A stretch of 64,000 nucleotides of DNA from Mycobacterium sp. 141 (lineage in GTDB: Bacteria > Actinomycetota > Actinomycetes > Mycobacteriales > Mycobacteriaceae): contig NZ_KB908257.1 of the NCBI RefSeq assembly GCF_000382405.1, positions 186,001 to 250,000 on the forward strand, given 5' to 3'. Shown one piece after another: positions 26,530 to 35,906 of the stretch. The notes below the pieces were generated by a model. That model was not told the origin of the DNA, did no database searches, and was given only the letters and a program-made list of their open reading frames with translations. The position numbers and the translations under genes are program-made. Positions within the stretch are counted from its first letter, which is position 1; the number at the start of each line of letters is the position of its first letter.

Positions 26530-26603
26530 TGTCACTGCCCCCTGCTTGTCACTGTCCCCAGGGTGTCACTGTCCCCAGCTTGTCACTGTCCCCGGTTTGT
26601 CAC
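26530..26603 (+). repeat. 17-bp tandem repeat, about 4.3 copies
   Basis: GTCAC recurs at 26531, 26548, 26565, 26582 and 26599, exactly 17 bases apart. The unit is close to TGTCACTGTCCCCAGCT, and copies differ at a few bases. It follows the PE-like gene stop and leads into GTCACGCCAG-type motifs. It lacks spacers and is not a CRISPR array. Confidence 0.85.
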
Positions 26604-26730
26604 GCCAGAGTGGCTGTCGGCCTCGAGCGTCACGCTGGCGTGACAACGTGGTCGGTTGGGCCGTAGCAGCCAAAGCACGCGTGGTCGAGCGTCACGCCAG
26701 TGTGGCTGTGGATGCCGAGTGTCACGCCAG
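26599..26730. repeat. cluster of GTCACGCC / GTCACGCTGGCGTGAC motifs
   Basis: GTCACGCCAG occurs at 26599-26608, 26691-26700 and 26721-26730, and the palindrome GTCACGCTGGCGTGAC at 26629-26644. Together with the palindrome at 27615-27644 they flank the AbiEi/DUF559 gene on both sides. They may be binding sites or degenerate repeats. Confidence 0.7.
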
Positions 26731-26785
26731 AGCCTGTGGATAACGGAAGTGACGCCTCGGGCGTTGCGCGGCAAACTCTTTCGTC

Positions 26786-27631
26786 ATGGGGGAGCCATTT
26801 GTCGGCAGTGAGGCCGTCGCGAGGGGCGAGTTGCTCAAGAGCGCGCTACGCACCAGGTACACCAGGGTCTTCCGGGATATTTATGTGAGTCCCGGTACCG
26901 AACTCACTCCGGAGATCCGTGCACGCGCAGCCTGGCTGTGGTCCCGACGACGTGGGATCATCGCCGGGAAGTCTGCGTCGGCGCTGTACGGGGCGAAATG
27001 GGTTGACGCTGCTGCGCCTCTGGAGCTGATTCACTCCAACAGGAACCCGCTCGCGGGTTTGAAAGTTCGTACCGAGCAGATCGACGAGGATGAGGTGGTT
27101 CGGATCGCGGGTCTGCCGGTGACCTCGTTGGCTCGCACGGCACTGGACATCGGAAGTTGGTATCAGCGCGATGAAGCGGTCGCCGCTCTCGATGCCTTGG
27201 CTGGTGCGACGGATCTCAAGTCCGCCGACGTCGACTTGTTGATGCAGCGATACGCCAGGCGCCGAGGTATCGAACAGGCTCGGACCGCGCTCGGTCTGAT
27301 GGACGGTGGGGCTCAGTCGCCCAAGGAAACCTGGTTACGCCTGATCATCATCGACGACGGCATGCCTCGGCCGCAGACACAGATCCCGGTGTTCGACGGT
27401 CCAGGAGACCCGTTCGCGTTTGTCGATATGGGTTGGGAGGACATCAAAGTCGGCGTCGAGTATGACGGTGAGCAGCATCGACTCAATGACTGGCAATACC
27501 GGTGGGACCTGAGAAGGGCTGACCGACTGCAGCGGCGCAGGTGGATCAACGTGCGAGTGACCGCGGGAGACCGTCAAGGTGAGATTCTCCGCCGGGTCCG
27601 TGCTGCAAGGGCCTGTCGACTGTCACGCTAG
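26786..27631 (+). CDS. AbiEi-like / DUF559 (Vsr-like) domain protein
   Basis: A 281-residue protein. The N-terminal half (to about residue 130) resembles the winged-helix/AbiEi antitoxin-type region found in many mycobacterial proteins (GIIAGKSASALYGAKWVDA). The C-terminal half is a DUF559-type restriction-endonuclease-like fold: VDMGWEDIKVGVEYDGEQHR (Asp and Glu as likely metal ligands) and RRRWINVRVT. Cognate toxin AbiEii is not next to it. Its stop lies inside a perfect 30-base palindrome. A paralogue is at 61375-62253. Confidence 0.78.
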   Translation: MGEPFVGSEAVARGELLKSALRTRYTRVFRDIYVSPGTELTPEIRARAAWLWSRRRGIIAGKSASALYGAKWVDAAAPLELIHSNRNPLAGLKVRTEQIDEDEVVRIAGLPVTSLARTALDIGSWYQRDEAVAALDALAGATDLKSADVDLLMQRYARRRGIEQARTALGLMDGGAQSPKETWLRLIIIDDGMPRPQTQIPVFDGPGDPFAFVDMGWEDIKVGVEYDGEQHRLNDWQYRWDLRRADRLQRRRWINVRVTAGDRQGEILRRVRAARACRLSR

Positions 27632-27644
27632 CGTGACAGTCGAC
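27615..27644. repeat. perfect 30-bp palindrome
   Basis: GTCGACTGTCACGCT followed directly by its exact reverse complement. It spans the stop codon of the AbiEi/DUF559 gene (TAG at 27629-27631) and shares the GTCACGC core with the repeats upstream of that gene. It could act as a terminator, although no T-run follows, or as a dyad binding site. Confidence 0.85.
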
Positions 27645-27764
27645 CGCGAGCGCCACTCCAGCGTGACGAAGCGGGGCGAAGCGGGTTCTGTAAGAAAGAG
27701 TTCCGCTGGCTCCTGCGCCCTGCGCGGTGGACACTCTGTCAGCCCGCCCCGGCAGTATGGATCC

Positions 27765-29840
27765 ATGGCAACCCGCGAGCAGGCTCAGACGATTCTCGAA
27801 CAACTGGCCGGACCCGCCGCTGTGCTGCGCGATGATCAGTGGACCGCGATCGAGGCGCTCGTGGTGCAGCGCCGCCAGGCATTGGTGGTGCAGCGCACCG
27901 GATGGGGAAAGTCGGCGGTCTATTTCATCGCGGCCAAGCTGCTGCGCGGCAGCGGGCGCGGTCCGACGGTCATCGTCTCGCCGTTGCTGGCCCTGATGCG
28001 CAACCAGGTCGCGGCCGCAGAACGTGCCGGGGTGGCCGCCGCGACCATCAACTCCGGCAACGTCACCGAATGGGACGCGATTCATCGACGGGTCGCTGAC
28101 GGCGAGCTCGACGTACTGCTGGTGAGCCCGGAACGATTGAACAACCCGGACTTTCGTGACAACGTGCTGCCTGCGCTCGCAGCCGATGCGGGTCTGGTGG
28201 TGGTCGACGAAGCGCACTGCGTGTCCGACTGGGGGCACGACTTCCGGCCCGACTACCGGCGCATCCGCACGCTGATCGCCGAGCTGGGCGCCGACATCCC
28301 GGTGCTGGCCACCACCGCGACCGCAAACGACCGCGTGGTCAACGATGTTGCGGCCCAGCTCGGAGTCGGCGCCAGGGATGCCAAAGATACCCTGGTACTG
28401 CGCGGTGGGCTGGACCGCGAGTCGCTGCGGCTCGCGGTGGTCAAAGCGGGCAATCCTGCTCAACGTGCGGCTTGGATTGCCGCACAATTGGATTCGCTTC
28501 CAGGGTCGGGCATCATCTACACCCTGACCGTGGCGCAGGCCCACGATGTCGCCGCGCTGCTGTCCGAGCAGGGCCACAAGGTGGCCGCCTACACCGGGTC
28601 CACCGACACTGCCGAACGTGAGCAGCTGGAAGCCGACTTGCTGGACAACCAGGTGAAGGCCCTGGTGGCGACGTCGGCACTCGGGATGGGGTTCGACAAG
28701 CCCGACCTCGGCTTCGTCGTGCATCTGGGCGCACCGTCGTCACCGATCGCCTATTACCAGCAGGTCGGTCGCGCCGGCCGCGGCAGCTCCAGTGCGGAGG
28801 TAGTCTTGCTGCCGGGTGCGGAGGATCAAGACGTCTGGCGGTACTTCGCCTCTGTGGCTTTTCCGTCAGAACCCATGGTGCGCAATGTTATCCGGGCGCT
28901 CGACACCGAACGCCCACAGTCGGTTCCTACGCTGGAAACCCTCGTGGACCTGAACCGGTCGCGGCTGGAGATGGTGCTCAAGGTGCTCGACGTGGACGGT
29001 GCGGTGCGCCGCGTCAAGGGCGGCTGGATCAGTACGGGCGCGCCGTGGAGTTATGACGAGGAGCGTTACCGGGCGCTGGAGGCGGCTCGCCGCCGCGAGC
29101 AGCAGGCCATGCTCGATTATCTGGACACCGACGGCTGCCGCATGGCATTCCTGCGTGGGCAACTCGACGATCCTGAACTGCAGCCTGGGGAACGCTGCGA
29201 CAACTGCACCGGAAGCCGCTACGCGACCGCTGTCGACGAGGCGACCCTTACGGCCACCCGGGAGCGGCTACGGCGTCCCGGCGTCCCGGTGGCCCCGCGT
29301 AAGCAGTGGCCGTCGGGGTTGGCCTCACTCGGCGTTGCGCTGTCTGGGCGCATCAACGCCGGCGCTGCCCCGGGGCGTGCCATCGGCCGGCTCACAGACC
29401 TGGGCTGGGGTGCGCGGCTACGCAAACTGCTCGCCGAGCCCGACCAGGAGGTGCCCGACGAGGTCGTGCACGCGGCGGTGGCAGTGCTGAAGGCCTGGAA
29501 CTGGGAGCGTCGTCCGGTCGCTGTCATGGGCCTGGATTCGGTACGTCATCCGGTCTTGATCTCCTCGACCGTGCAGCGTCTGGCGCAGTTGGGACGGCTG
29601 ATCGATTTCGGCACGCTGCGGTATGCACCGGATCGTCGGCCGGTGACCGCCGCGAACTCGGCCTACCGGGTTGCGGCGTTGGAGGGCTGCTGGGAGTCAC
29701 CGCATATCGACTGCGACGGGCCCGTCCTGCTGGTCGACGACATGACCGACACCGGTTGGACACTGACGATGGCAGCGCGGGCGCTGCGGGACGCCGGAGC
29801 GCTCGAAGTGCTGCCGTTCGTGCTGGCCAGCACGAGTTAA
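27765..29840 (+). CDS. rqlH: RecQ-like 3'-5' DNA helicase RqlH with phosphoribosyltransferase-like tail
   Basis: A 691-residue helicase of the mycobacterial RqlH clade. Walker A RTGWGKSAVYF, VVDEAHCVSDWGHDFRPDY (motif II plus the RecQ aromatic loop), and motif VI QQVGRAGRG are present. After a short RQC-like region come CRMAFLRGQLDD and RCDNC: three of the four zinc Cys. Residues about 510-691 form a PRTase-like domain with the PRPP loop GPVLLVDDMTDTGWTL. Length equals that reported for Mycobacterium smegmatis RqlH, an ATP-dependent 3'-5' translocase. Start ATG 27765; the longer frame upstream lies over repeats. Confidence 0.92.
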   Translation: MATREQAQTILEQLAGPAAVLRDDQWTAIEALVVQRRQALVVQRTGWGKSAVYFIAAKLLRGSGRGPTVIVSPLLALMRNQVAAAERAGVAAATINSGNVTEWDAIHRRVADGELDVLLVSPERLNNPDFRDNVLPALAADAGLVVVDEAHCVSDWGHDFRPDYRRIRTLIAELGADIPVLATTATANDRVVNDVAAQLGVGARDAKDTLVLRGGLDRESLRLAVVKAGNPAQRAAWIAAQLDSLPGSGIIYTLTVAQAHDVAALLSEQGHKVAAYTGSTDTAEREQLEADLLDNQVKALVATSALGMGFDKPDLGFVVHLGAPSSPIAYYQQVGRAGRGSSSAEVVLLPGAEDQDVWRYFASVAFPSEPMVRNVIRALDTERPQSVPTLETLVDLNRSRLEMVLKVLDVDGAVRRVKGGWISTGAPWSYDEERYRALEAARRREQQAMLDYLDTDGCRMAFLRGQLDDPELQPGERCDNCTGSRYATAVDEATLTATRERLRRPGVPVAPRKQWPSGLASLGVALSGRINAGAAPGRAIGRLTDLGWGARLRKLLAEPDQEVPDEVVHAAVAVLKAWNWERRPVAVMGLDSVRHPVLISSTVQRLAQLGRLIDFGTLRYAPDRRPVTAANSAYRVAALEGCWESPHIDCDGPVLLVDDMTDTGWTLTMAARALRDAGALEVLPFVLASTS

Positions 29841-29928
29841 CCCGGACGCCCGGTGCTTTCGGATGGCGTGTGACGCCAAAAGGCCCTGCGCAGTTGGTGA
29901 TCCGCGGCACACCTTTCCGCGGCACCTG

Positions 29929-30582
29929 TTACACCGCAGGCAATCCCACCCGCAGGGCGATTTCCTGCATATTTCCCACGCTGGTCACCACTTGCGGCGA
30001 TGTCGGTTCACCGGGGGCGCTGTCGAACTCCAGCCGAACCAGTGCGCGGTCCTTGGTGAACATCAGAAGCGACACCGCTTTGGCGCCGTCGGGAGAGGTG
30101 CCAGTCACGATGGTGCCGTTCGAACCGACCGGAAACGGTTGCGGTGGCCCGCCGGTGACGATGGTGCTGACCGCCGACGATGCTTGTCGCAACGTGGCGG
30201 TGGCGGTGGCCGCATCGGGATAGATCAGGATCGTGTCGGCGATGGCCTTGGTGTCATCGGTGTTGACGAAAAACGCGCTGGCGCCGGCCATACCGTTCGG
30301 GTCGGTACTGGACGACCTGACCGTGAAGGTGTCTGGCGGAATGCTTACGTCGGCGGGTGTCAGCAGCAGACGGTTGTAGTTGAAGCTGCCTGGCTTCGTC
30401 GTTGCGCCGAGAGCCGGTGGGGTTGTCGCCGACGACGGAGCATCCGTGGCTGTGGTGGGCGTCATACCCCACCGGGCGGAGCCGGGATCGGAGGAATTAC
30501 AACCCGCCGCCGAGATGGCGACGATCGTGGCGAGACCTGTAGTGAGTAGGTATTTCAGCGGCGATGACGTCGGGAAGAGCAT
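29929..30582 (-). CDS. putative lipoprotein
   Basis: A 217-residue exported protein. The N-terminal signal ends in the lipobox ISAAGC, so it should be lipid-modified and anchored outside the membrane. A Thr/Ser/Pro-rich linker (residues 38-62) leads to a domain of beta-alpha type (LLLTPADVSIPPDTF and onward) similar to uncharacterised mycobacterial lipoproteins. No catalytic motif is seen. It is convergent with rqlH. Confidence 0.82.
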   Translation of the reverse strand: MLFPTSSPLKYLLTTGLATIVAISAAGCNSSDPGSARWGMTPTTATDAPSSATTPPALGATTKPGSFNYNRLLLTPADVSIPPDTFTVRSSSTDPNGMAGASAFFVNTDDTKAIADTILIYPDAATATATLRQASSAVSTIVTGGPPQPFPVGSNGTIVTGTSPDGAKAVSLLMFTKDRALVRLEFDSAPGEPTSPQVVTSVGNMQEIALRVGLPAV

Positions 30583-30675
30583 GATTACTGTTCACAGTAC
30601 GCGTGGCGATGAGCGGGTGCCCGGCCCAAGCGGGCAGGCTGCGGTATATGTGAGCGATATCGCTGTATTCATTCG

Positions 30676-30939
30676 ATGGCCGCGTGCCCGGAGTGGACCC
30701 GACTGCTCCCGGAAGATCAGGAGCGAACGGAACCTGCACCACTCGAATTCCTCTGGCGCGCAACCGATACCGGTGCCGATACCGACTTCCCTTGCGGTGC
30801 AGGCCAATCCGGTCAGATGCTCGAATGGTCACACGGCCACACCGAGGGTGTATTGCGTCACTTGTCCGTCGGTTTCTCGTTGCCGACCACGCAGCGAGCA
30901 GTACTGGGAGCCACCGCCGCTGCGCCGACCGTAGGGTAG
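30676..30939 (+). CDS. small hypothetical protein (87 aa)
   Basis: ATG 30676 opens an 87-residue acidic protein (CPEWTRLLPEDQERTEPAPLE) with no family recognised. A TATTCATT stretch 6-12 bases upstream could serve as a -10 box for a leaderless transcript. Amino-acid composition is protein-like, but there are competing frames, so I hold it as tentative. Confidence 0.4.
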   Translation: MAACPEWTRLLPEDQERTEPAPLEFLWRATDTGADTDFPCGAGQSGQMLEWSHGHTEGVLRHLSVGFSLPTTQRAVLGATAAAPTVG

Positions 30940-30946
30940 CTGGATG

Positions 30947-32737
30947 TCAGCCTGAACTACGGGCCAGTTTGCGCCAGATCCAGCTCGACGGCACATGGCG
31001 TCCGTGCAGGACGTACTCCCGGGTCGCGTCAATCAGCAGCGTGGAATCGAGCAGGCGGCGCGCGGACGGCCATCCGACGAGTAACAGCTCGTCGCCAAGG
31101 CCAACCACAGCGTTGTCGTCCGGCGCAACGTCCACCTCTGTGCTGTCGGCGCGCGCGAGCAGCAGTGGGACCGCATGCAACCGCTCATCGCGGTCGTCCG
31201 GGCTGCGCAGCAGGTCGCCGAGCCGTAGGCCGCCCCCGCGCAACGACGTCCGGAGCGCTGGGGCCTCCGCCATGGTCAGTCGTACTTTCCACACCGCCTG
31301 CAGGTTTTCGCCACACAACTGGGTAAGGCGGTCGATGACATCGGCGGCCCACTCATTGTCGAGTCGCGGTACCTCTTGCAGGAACCGCCACATCAGCGGC
31401 GCGGAGAGCTGTGCGTACACCTCGTGTGCGACGACGTCGGCAGGGACGAACAGGGAGTCCACGTCGACAGCGGCGAACAGCGGTGCGCTGGTCGCCTTGT
31501 TCTGCCGGGCCGCGATGAACAGCGTCGGGTTGGCCCGCCGGGCCGCAGCGATCAACGAAAGGTTGGTGGTGTCGTTGCTCGTTCCTGCCACGAACCCGCT
31601 CGCGTTCTCGATACCCGCGCGGGCCAGCACGCCCGGTTCATAACCGTGCCCCACGATTGATTCCGGGTCGTCGTCCGTCACGCTCTGCGGCTCCACCACA
31701 GTGACGTCGAGTCCCTCAGCGCGTAAATCGCGAGCAACTTCGCGCCCGAAGCGCCCGTACCCGCAGACGACCCACAGACCCTGCGGCGGCGGGGTTCCCC
31801 GAGGTGGCAACGGAGCTCCGGGCCCACTCTCCAACCAGGTCATGAGCTGGTAGGACGCGGGGGCGCGCAGCGCGACGCTGAGGTGATCGCCGAACCGATC
31901 GAACGGGTTGACCACCGTGGGCGCACCGAAGGCATGCATCCGTTCAGCAGTGATGGGCGAGATCGCCTGGGTGATCACCTGCAGATCCGGCCGCAGGAGA
32001 GCCACCGCCTGCACGACCGCGAGGTTGATCTCGTCGTCGTCGGTGAGCGCCAGTACCCCTTCGCACGAGGGCAGGTCTATACCGGCGACGGTGAGGTGTT
32101 CGGGGTCGCCGGCGTCTGCCGCCAGGCCCGGCACATCGGCGCGATATGACGCCAGCTCCAGGTTGGCGATGCGGGCGTCGTCGCGGTCGAGCACCACGAA
32201 TCGCCGCCCCAGTGCATCCAGTGAGTCGGCCAGCAGTTCGCCGGTGCGCCCGTAACCGGCGATAAGGAGGAACGGTTCGCGCATCCGTTGCACCTTGCGG
32301 GTGAAATGCTGCAGAGCCAGGGCTTGCCGGAAGCTGCGCTCCTGCAGCAGCGCGAGCAGCGACCCGATCGCGTACGCCCAACCCACCACGGTGAGGTAGA
32401 TCGAGATCGTCAACCACATCCGCTGGTTGTAGCTGAAGGCGTGCGGGATCTCGCCGAAGCCGATGGTGGAGGCGGTGTAACTCATGACGTAGAACGCGTC
32501 GAAGAACCCCATCCGCCAGGGCCGCCCCGCGGCGTCATGACCGGGGATCAGGGTGAGACCCACCGTACTGACCGCAAAGATCACGATCAGCACGATCAAC
32601 GGTGCCCGCATCCGGCGCATGACCAGGAAGATCGATGCCGACGCTCGCCCGGCCGTGGACAGCGGGATCCGCCACCGTGGCGGACGGCCCGCGGGCTCCG
32701 CTTTGAACATGCGTGTCCAGAACACCAGCAGGCTCAC
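30947..32737 (-). CDS. potassium-channel / TrkA-N domain membrane protein
   Basis: A 596-residue protein combining an ion-channel pore with two RCK-type NAD-binding modules. Membrane helices are around residues 30-60 and 95-130 (RAPLIVLIVIFAVSTVGLTL), with the pore-like SYTASTIGFGEIP between them. The first TrkA-N domain has IAGYGRTGELLADSLD, the second VVCGYGRFGREVARDL. It probably gates K+ or another cation in response to nucleotide. Start GTG 32737, 12 bases after the stop of the DUF6394-like gene, suggests an operon; the longer reading frame upstream overlaps that gene in antisense composition and is not used. Confidence 0.87.
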   Translation of the reverse strand: MSLLVFWTRMFKAEPAGRPPRWRIPLSTAGRASASIFLVMRRMRAPLIVLIVIFAVSTVGLTLIPGHDAAGRPWRMGFFDAFYVMSYTASTIGFGEIPHAFSYNQRMWLTISIYLTVVGWAYAIGSLLALLQERSFRQALALQHFTRKVQRMREPFLLIAGYGRTGELLADSLDALGRRFVVLDRDDARIANLELASYRADVPGLAADAGDPEHLTVAGIDLPSCEGVLALTDDDEINLAVVQAVALLRPDLQVITQAISPITAERMHAFGAPTVVNPFDRFGDHLSVALRAPASYQLMTWLESGPGAPLPPRGTPPPQGLWVVCGYGRFGREVARDLRAEGLDVTVVEPQSVTDDDPESIVGHGYEPGVLARAGIENASGFVAGTSNDTTNLSLIAAARRANPTLFIAARQNKATSAPLFAAVDVDSLFVPADVVAHEVYAQLSAPLMWRFLQEVPRLDNEWAADVIDRLTQLCGENLQAVWKVRLTMAEAPALRTSLRGGGLRLGDLLRSPDDRDERLHAVPLLLARADSTEVDVAPDDNAVVGLGDELLLVGWPSARRLLDSTLLIDATREYVLHGRHVPSSWIWRKLARSSG

Positions 32738-32748
32738 GGCTGGTCCAT

Positions 32749-33132
32749 CTACCGGCGGTGAAATGACACGGTTTCGACCAGCAACAAGGTTACCGACACG
32801 ATGTTGGCGATCAGTGCGCCGCCGGACAGCGAGACCACGCTCGCTGTTGCCTCCCGCGTCACGTGCGCGGTCACGTAGGACGCATATCCCCAAACCAGTG
32901 TCGCCGCGATCAGCTGGAGGTCGGCGACCAGACTCGTAGCCAGGTGCACCGCCCCGATCTGGGTTCGGTCACCGAACTTGAGGACGGTCGCAATGAGGTT
33001 GACGACGACTGCCGCATAGAGCTCGTAGCTGTTGTGCACGCCGGGGTCGTCGATGTCGCCGATGAAGAATCCGAAGTTCAGGGTGGCGGCGAACAATACG
33101 AAGAATCCGAAAACGACTTTCTCGAGATTCAT
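32749..33132 (-). CDS. DUF6394-like small membrane protein
   Basis: A 127-residue protein with four hydrophobic segments (VVFGFFVLFAATLNFGFFIG; LYAAVVVNLIATVLKF; LVADLQLIAATLVWGY; LIANIVSVTLLLVET). ATG 33132 has GGGGATGGCGG upstream. It is directly before the TrkA-domain channel gene, a pairing that suggests an accessory channel subunit; that role is inferred from context only. Confidence 0.78.
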   Translation of the reverse strand: MNLEKVVFGFFVLFAATLNFGFFIGDIDDPGVHNSYELYAAVVVNLIATVLKFGDRTQIGAVHLATSLVADLQLIAATLVWGYASYVTAHVTREATASVVSLSGGALIANIVSVTLLLVETVSFHRR

Positions 33133-33739
33133 CCGCCATCCCCATCGACCGGTGTACGTGCCCATCGATCGTAGTGACATCGTCGTGAAACGTTTGCGTA
33201 ATTCGGCAGGTCAAGACACCATGCCCGGGCGTCGCCGACACTTTCGGCTGGACCGGCGCGGTCGGTCTTCGAGAAACGAGACGTGTTCGCCGACCGCAGA
33301 CGGCACCGGTGCGCCGAAGAACCTCCAGTTGCGCAGCACCGCAAGTCGTCTGGCTTCGGTGTCATCGTGGCCGATACCCATCGCGCCTTCACGATCCGGT
33401 CGCGCGCGGGACCCGAGGTGAGTATCGTGTGCCAGGGCTGCACGTTGGAATTGGACGGCGCATGCTGGCGAACTGAAGGGCCTCGTCGACGAGTTCGCGA
33501 GGCACGGCTTGTCCGGCGGGAACAGCCGGGGCGAGTGTCGTTGCAGGATCGCCGCCTCGAGGTCGTACGTGGCTCAGAACGGTACAGGCCGTGGGTGGGA
33601 ACCGGGTAATCGCTTCGTGGAGATCTTGTAAAAGATGTGTGGTGGTTAAGTTTTCGCTATGTCTTCGGTTAGGCGACTTTCGCGAACAGGAGTTCCATTA
33701 GATGGTCGTCATAACCGTGATGGTGAGGAGGTGCACGAT
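33133..33739. other. about 600-bp stretch without a convincing gene
   Basis: Between the DUF6394-like gene and the proline-rich gene no frame has protein-like composition with a believable start. The last 150 bases (33600-33739) are relatively AT-rich and probably hold the promoter of the proline-rich gene, which has GAGGAGGTG as its ribosome-binding site. Confidence 0.5.
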
Positions 33740-34000
33740 ATGACACGACGCAAATTCCCACAGTGGGGGATCGGTGGGGTGGTCGCCGGCGGAGCGCTCT
33801 TGGCCTGCGCGCTCGGCTTGTCCGGTGTCGCCGATGCCCAGCCGGCACCGGTGCCTGCGAGTGTCCAGCTTGGGCCGGCTCCGCTCTTCCCGCCTCCGCC
33901 ACCCCCGCCGCCTCCACCTCCTCCGCTTCTTCCGCCGCCACCCTTCTGGGGGCCGCCGCTGCCGCCCCCGGGGCCCCCGCCGCCACCGCCTCCGTTCTAG
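33740..34000 (+). CDS. proline-rich exported protein
   Basis: An 86-residue protein. The N-terminus (MTRRKFPQWGIGGVVAGGAL, continuing hydrophobic to ADA) is a signal peptide with probable cleavage after VADA; the mature 54 residues are overwhelmingly Pro with scattered Leu, Phe, Trp. ATG 33740 is preceded by GAGGAGGTG. Short Pro-rich secreted proteins are frequent in mycobacteria, with unknown roles in the cell envelope. A palindromic element and gabD2 follow. Confidence 0.75.
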   Translation: MTRRKFPQWGIGGVVAGGALLACALGLSGVADAQPAPVPASVQLGPAPLFPPPPPPPPPPPPLLPPPPFWGPPLPPPGPPPPPPPF

Positions 34001-34073
34001 GGGCCTCCGAGCCGGCGTCGGTGACCCGAACATGACTGAGGCCCTGCTTGTTCCGGGACAGCTGATTTCCTCC

Positions 34074-34135
34074 CGCGAGCAGACGCGCAGGTATCCTGAC
34101 ACGCCGCTGGAGCGGGACCTGCGTGTCTGCTCGCG
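34074..34135. repeat. dispersed palindromic element, copy 1
   Basis: Arms 34074-34092 and 34117-34135 pair over 19 bases with one mismatch (CGCGAGCAGACGCGCAGGT and its partner). It lies between convergent genes. The same CGCGAGCAGAC...GTCTGCTCGCG arms recur at 55515-55583, and both copies are followed by AGAAGGT. A bidirectional terminator or REP-like repeat. Confidence 0.8.
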
Positions 34136-34143
34136 AGAGAAGG

Positions 34144-35697
34144 TTAACGTCCGGGCAGCTTCTGCACCGCCTGGATCAGCGGCGTGAAAGCCTTCTGCCA
34201 CAAGGTCTGCGGAATCCGCAGCGGCGGATCCAGGTTCAGCACGCGCGCGGTTGAAATGGTCTGTGATTCAGTGTATTTGAGAATGCCGTCGGCGCCGTGG
34301 CGACGGCCGACGCCGGAGGCCTTCATGCCGCCCATCGGAGCGGCGGTGCTGCCGAACGCCAGCGCGTAACCCTCGTCGACATTGACGGTGCCGGAGTCGA
34401 TCTGGGCCGCGATCGCCTCGCCTTCGGACTTGCTGGCCGCCCACACACTGGCATTGAGCCCGTACTCGGTGTCGTTGGCCCTCGCGATGGCCTCCTCGAC
34501 GGAATCGACCGGGTAGATCGCCACCAGCGGACCGAAGGTCTCGTTGCGCCCGCACTCCATCTCGTCGGTGACGTCGGTGAGCACGGTCGGCTCGAAGAAC
34601 AGCGGGCCGATGTCGGGCCGGGCATTGCCACCGGCAACGACCTTGGCGCCCTTGACCTTTGCATCGGCGACATGGCCCGACACGGTCTTGACCTGATCCT
34701 CGGAGATCAGGCTGCCCATGTCGGCGGTGAAATCGTATGCGGGGGACAGCTTCATGCTGCGCACCCGGTTGCCGAATTTGTGGGTGAATTCATCGGCGAT
34801 CTCGCGTTCGACGTAGATGCGTTCGATCGAGATGCACAGCTGACCCGCGTTGGAGAAGCATGCTCGCGTCGCGGCCCTGGCCACCACATCGAGGTCGGCG
34901 CCCTTGGCGACGATCATCGGGTTCTTGCCGCCGAGTTCGGCCGAGAAGCCGATGAGTCGCCGGCCGCACTGCTCGGCCAGCGACCGGCCGGTCGCGGTGG
35001 AACCGGTGAACATCAGGTAGTCGCAGTTCTGCACGATCGCGGTGCCCACTACTGAACCGGGGCCCGGCACCACCGCGAACACATCGCGCGGCAGGCCCGC
35101 CTGATACAGCAGTTCGGCGTTGGCCAGCGTGCAGTACGGCGTCTGGCTGTCGGGCTTGACCACCACGGCGTTGCCGGCCAGCAGCGCTGGAATGGAATCC
35201 GAAATCGACAGTGTCATCGGGTAATTCCATGGTGAGATGACCCCGATCACGCCCTTGGGATGGTGATTGACCACGGTCTTGACGACACCGGGCAGCAGCC
35301 CCTGGACGCGCTTGGGGGCGAGTAGCTTCTCTGCCTCGCGCGCGTAGTAGCGCGCGTTCAGAATGATGTCGACGAGCTCTTCCTGAGCGGCCGAGCGGGC
35401 CTTGCCGGTTTCCGCTTGCGCGACGTCCATCAGGAATTCGCGATTCTTGGCCACGAGCTCGCGGTACCGCTCGATGATCGCGCAGCGTTCCTTGACCGGG
35501 TGCTTGGCCCACGCGACCTGAGCGGCCCTGGCCTTGGCGAAGGCCGCGGTGACATCCTCGGCGGTGCCGACCGGAATGGTGGTCAGCTCCTTGCCGGTGA
35601 ACACCTCGTCGATCGGTTTGGTCGGGCGCGCATCCAGGTCGTCGATCGCGACGAGCTTGCGGAGCCGGGCGAAGTCGGCGGTGGACGGAGCGGGCAT
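34144..35697 (-). CDS. gabD2: succinate-semialdehyde dehydrogenase (NADP-type)
   Basis: An aldehyde dehydrogenase of 517 residues, oxidising succinic semialdehyde to succinate in the GABA/2-oxoglutarate bypass. Motifs: SPWNYPMTLSISDSIPALLAGN, the nucleotide-binding FTGSTATGRSLAEQ, the general base in ELGGKNPMIV, and the nucleophile Cys in FSNAGQLCIS. Length and sequence fit mycobacterial GabD2 rather than GabD1. Start ATG 35697; no obvious operon partner. Confidence 0.9.
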   Translation of the reverse strand: MPAPSTADFARLRKLVAIDDLDARPTKPIDEVFTGKELTTIPVGTAEDVTAAFAKARAAQVAWAKHPVKERCAIIERYRELVAKNREFLMDVAQAETGKARSAAQEELVDIILNARYYAREAEKLLAPKRVQGLLPGVVKTVVNHHPKGVIGVISPWNYPMTLSISDSIPALLAGNAVVVKPDSQTPYCTLANAELLYQAGLPRDVFAVVPGPGSVVGTAIVQNCDYLMFTGSTATGRSLAEQCGRRLIGFSAELGGKNPMIVAKGADLDVVARAATRACFSNAGQLCISIERIYVEREIADEFTHKFGNRVRSMKLSPAYDFTADMGSLISEDQVKTVSGHVADAKVKGAKVVAGGNARPDIGPLFFEPTVLTDVTDEMECGRNETFGPLVAIYPVDSVEEAIARANDTEYGLNASVWAASKSEGEAIAAQIDSGTVNVDEGYALAFGSTAAPMGGMKASGVGRRHGADGILKYTESQTISTARVLNLDPPLRIPQTLWQKAFTPLIQAVQKLPGR

Positions 35698-35906
35698 CGG
35701 GATTCTCCCTACTGGCCAGTAACTACGGTTATGCCCAACCTACCCGGTACCGGCGGTCCGACCAACCCTTCCGGACGCCGACAAATCCGCGAAACTTCGT
35801 CCTGTGGGGACAAGTAGTCCGACCGTCATCGAGATCGGTGTCGATGACCTGCACCGTTGCTTGAATTTCGCGGTAGGCCGCCGCGCCGACGCTACCGGTC
35901 GGGCAA

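Noticed and set aside
26530..26603. CRISPR-like array
   Set aside because: Units are adjacent with no spacers and only 17 bases long; no cas genes. It is a tandem repeat.
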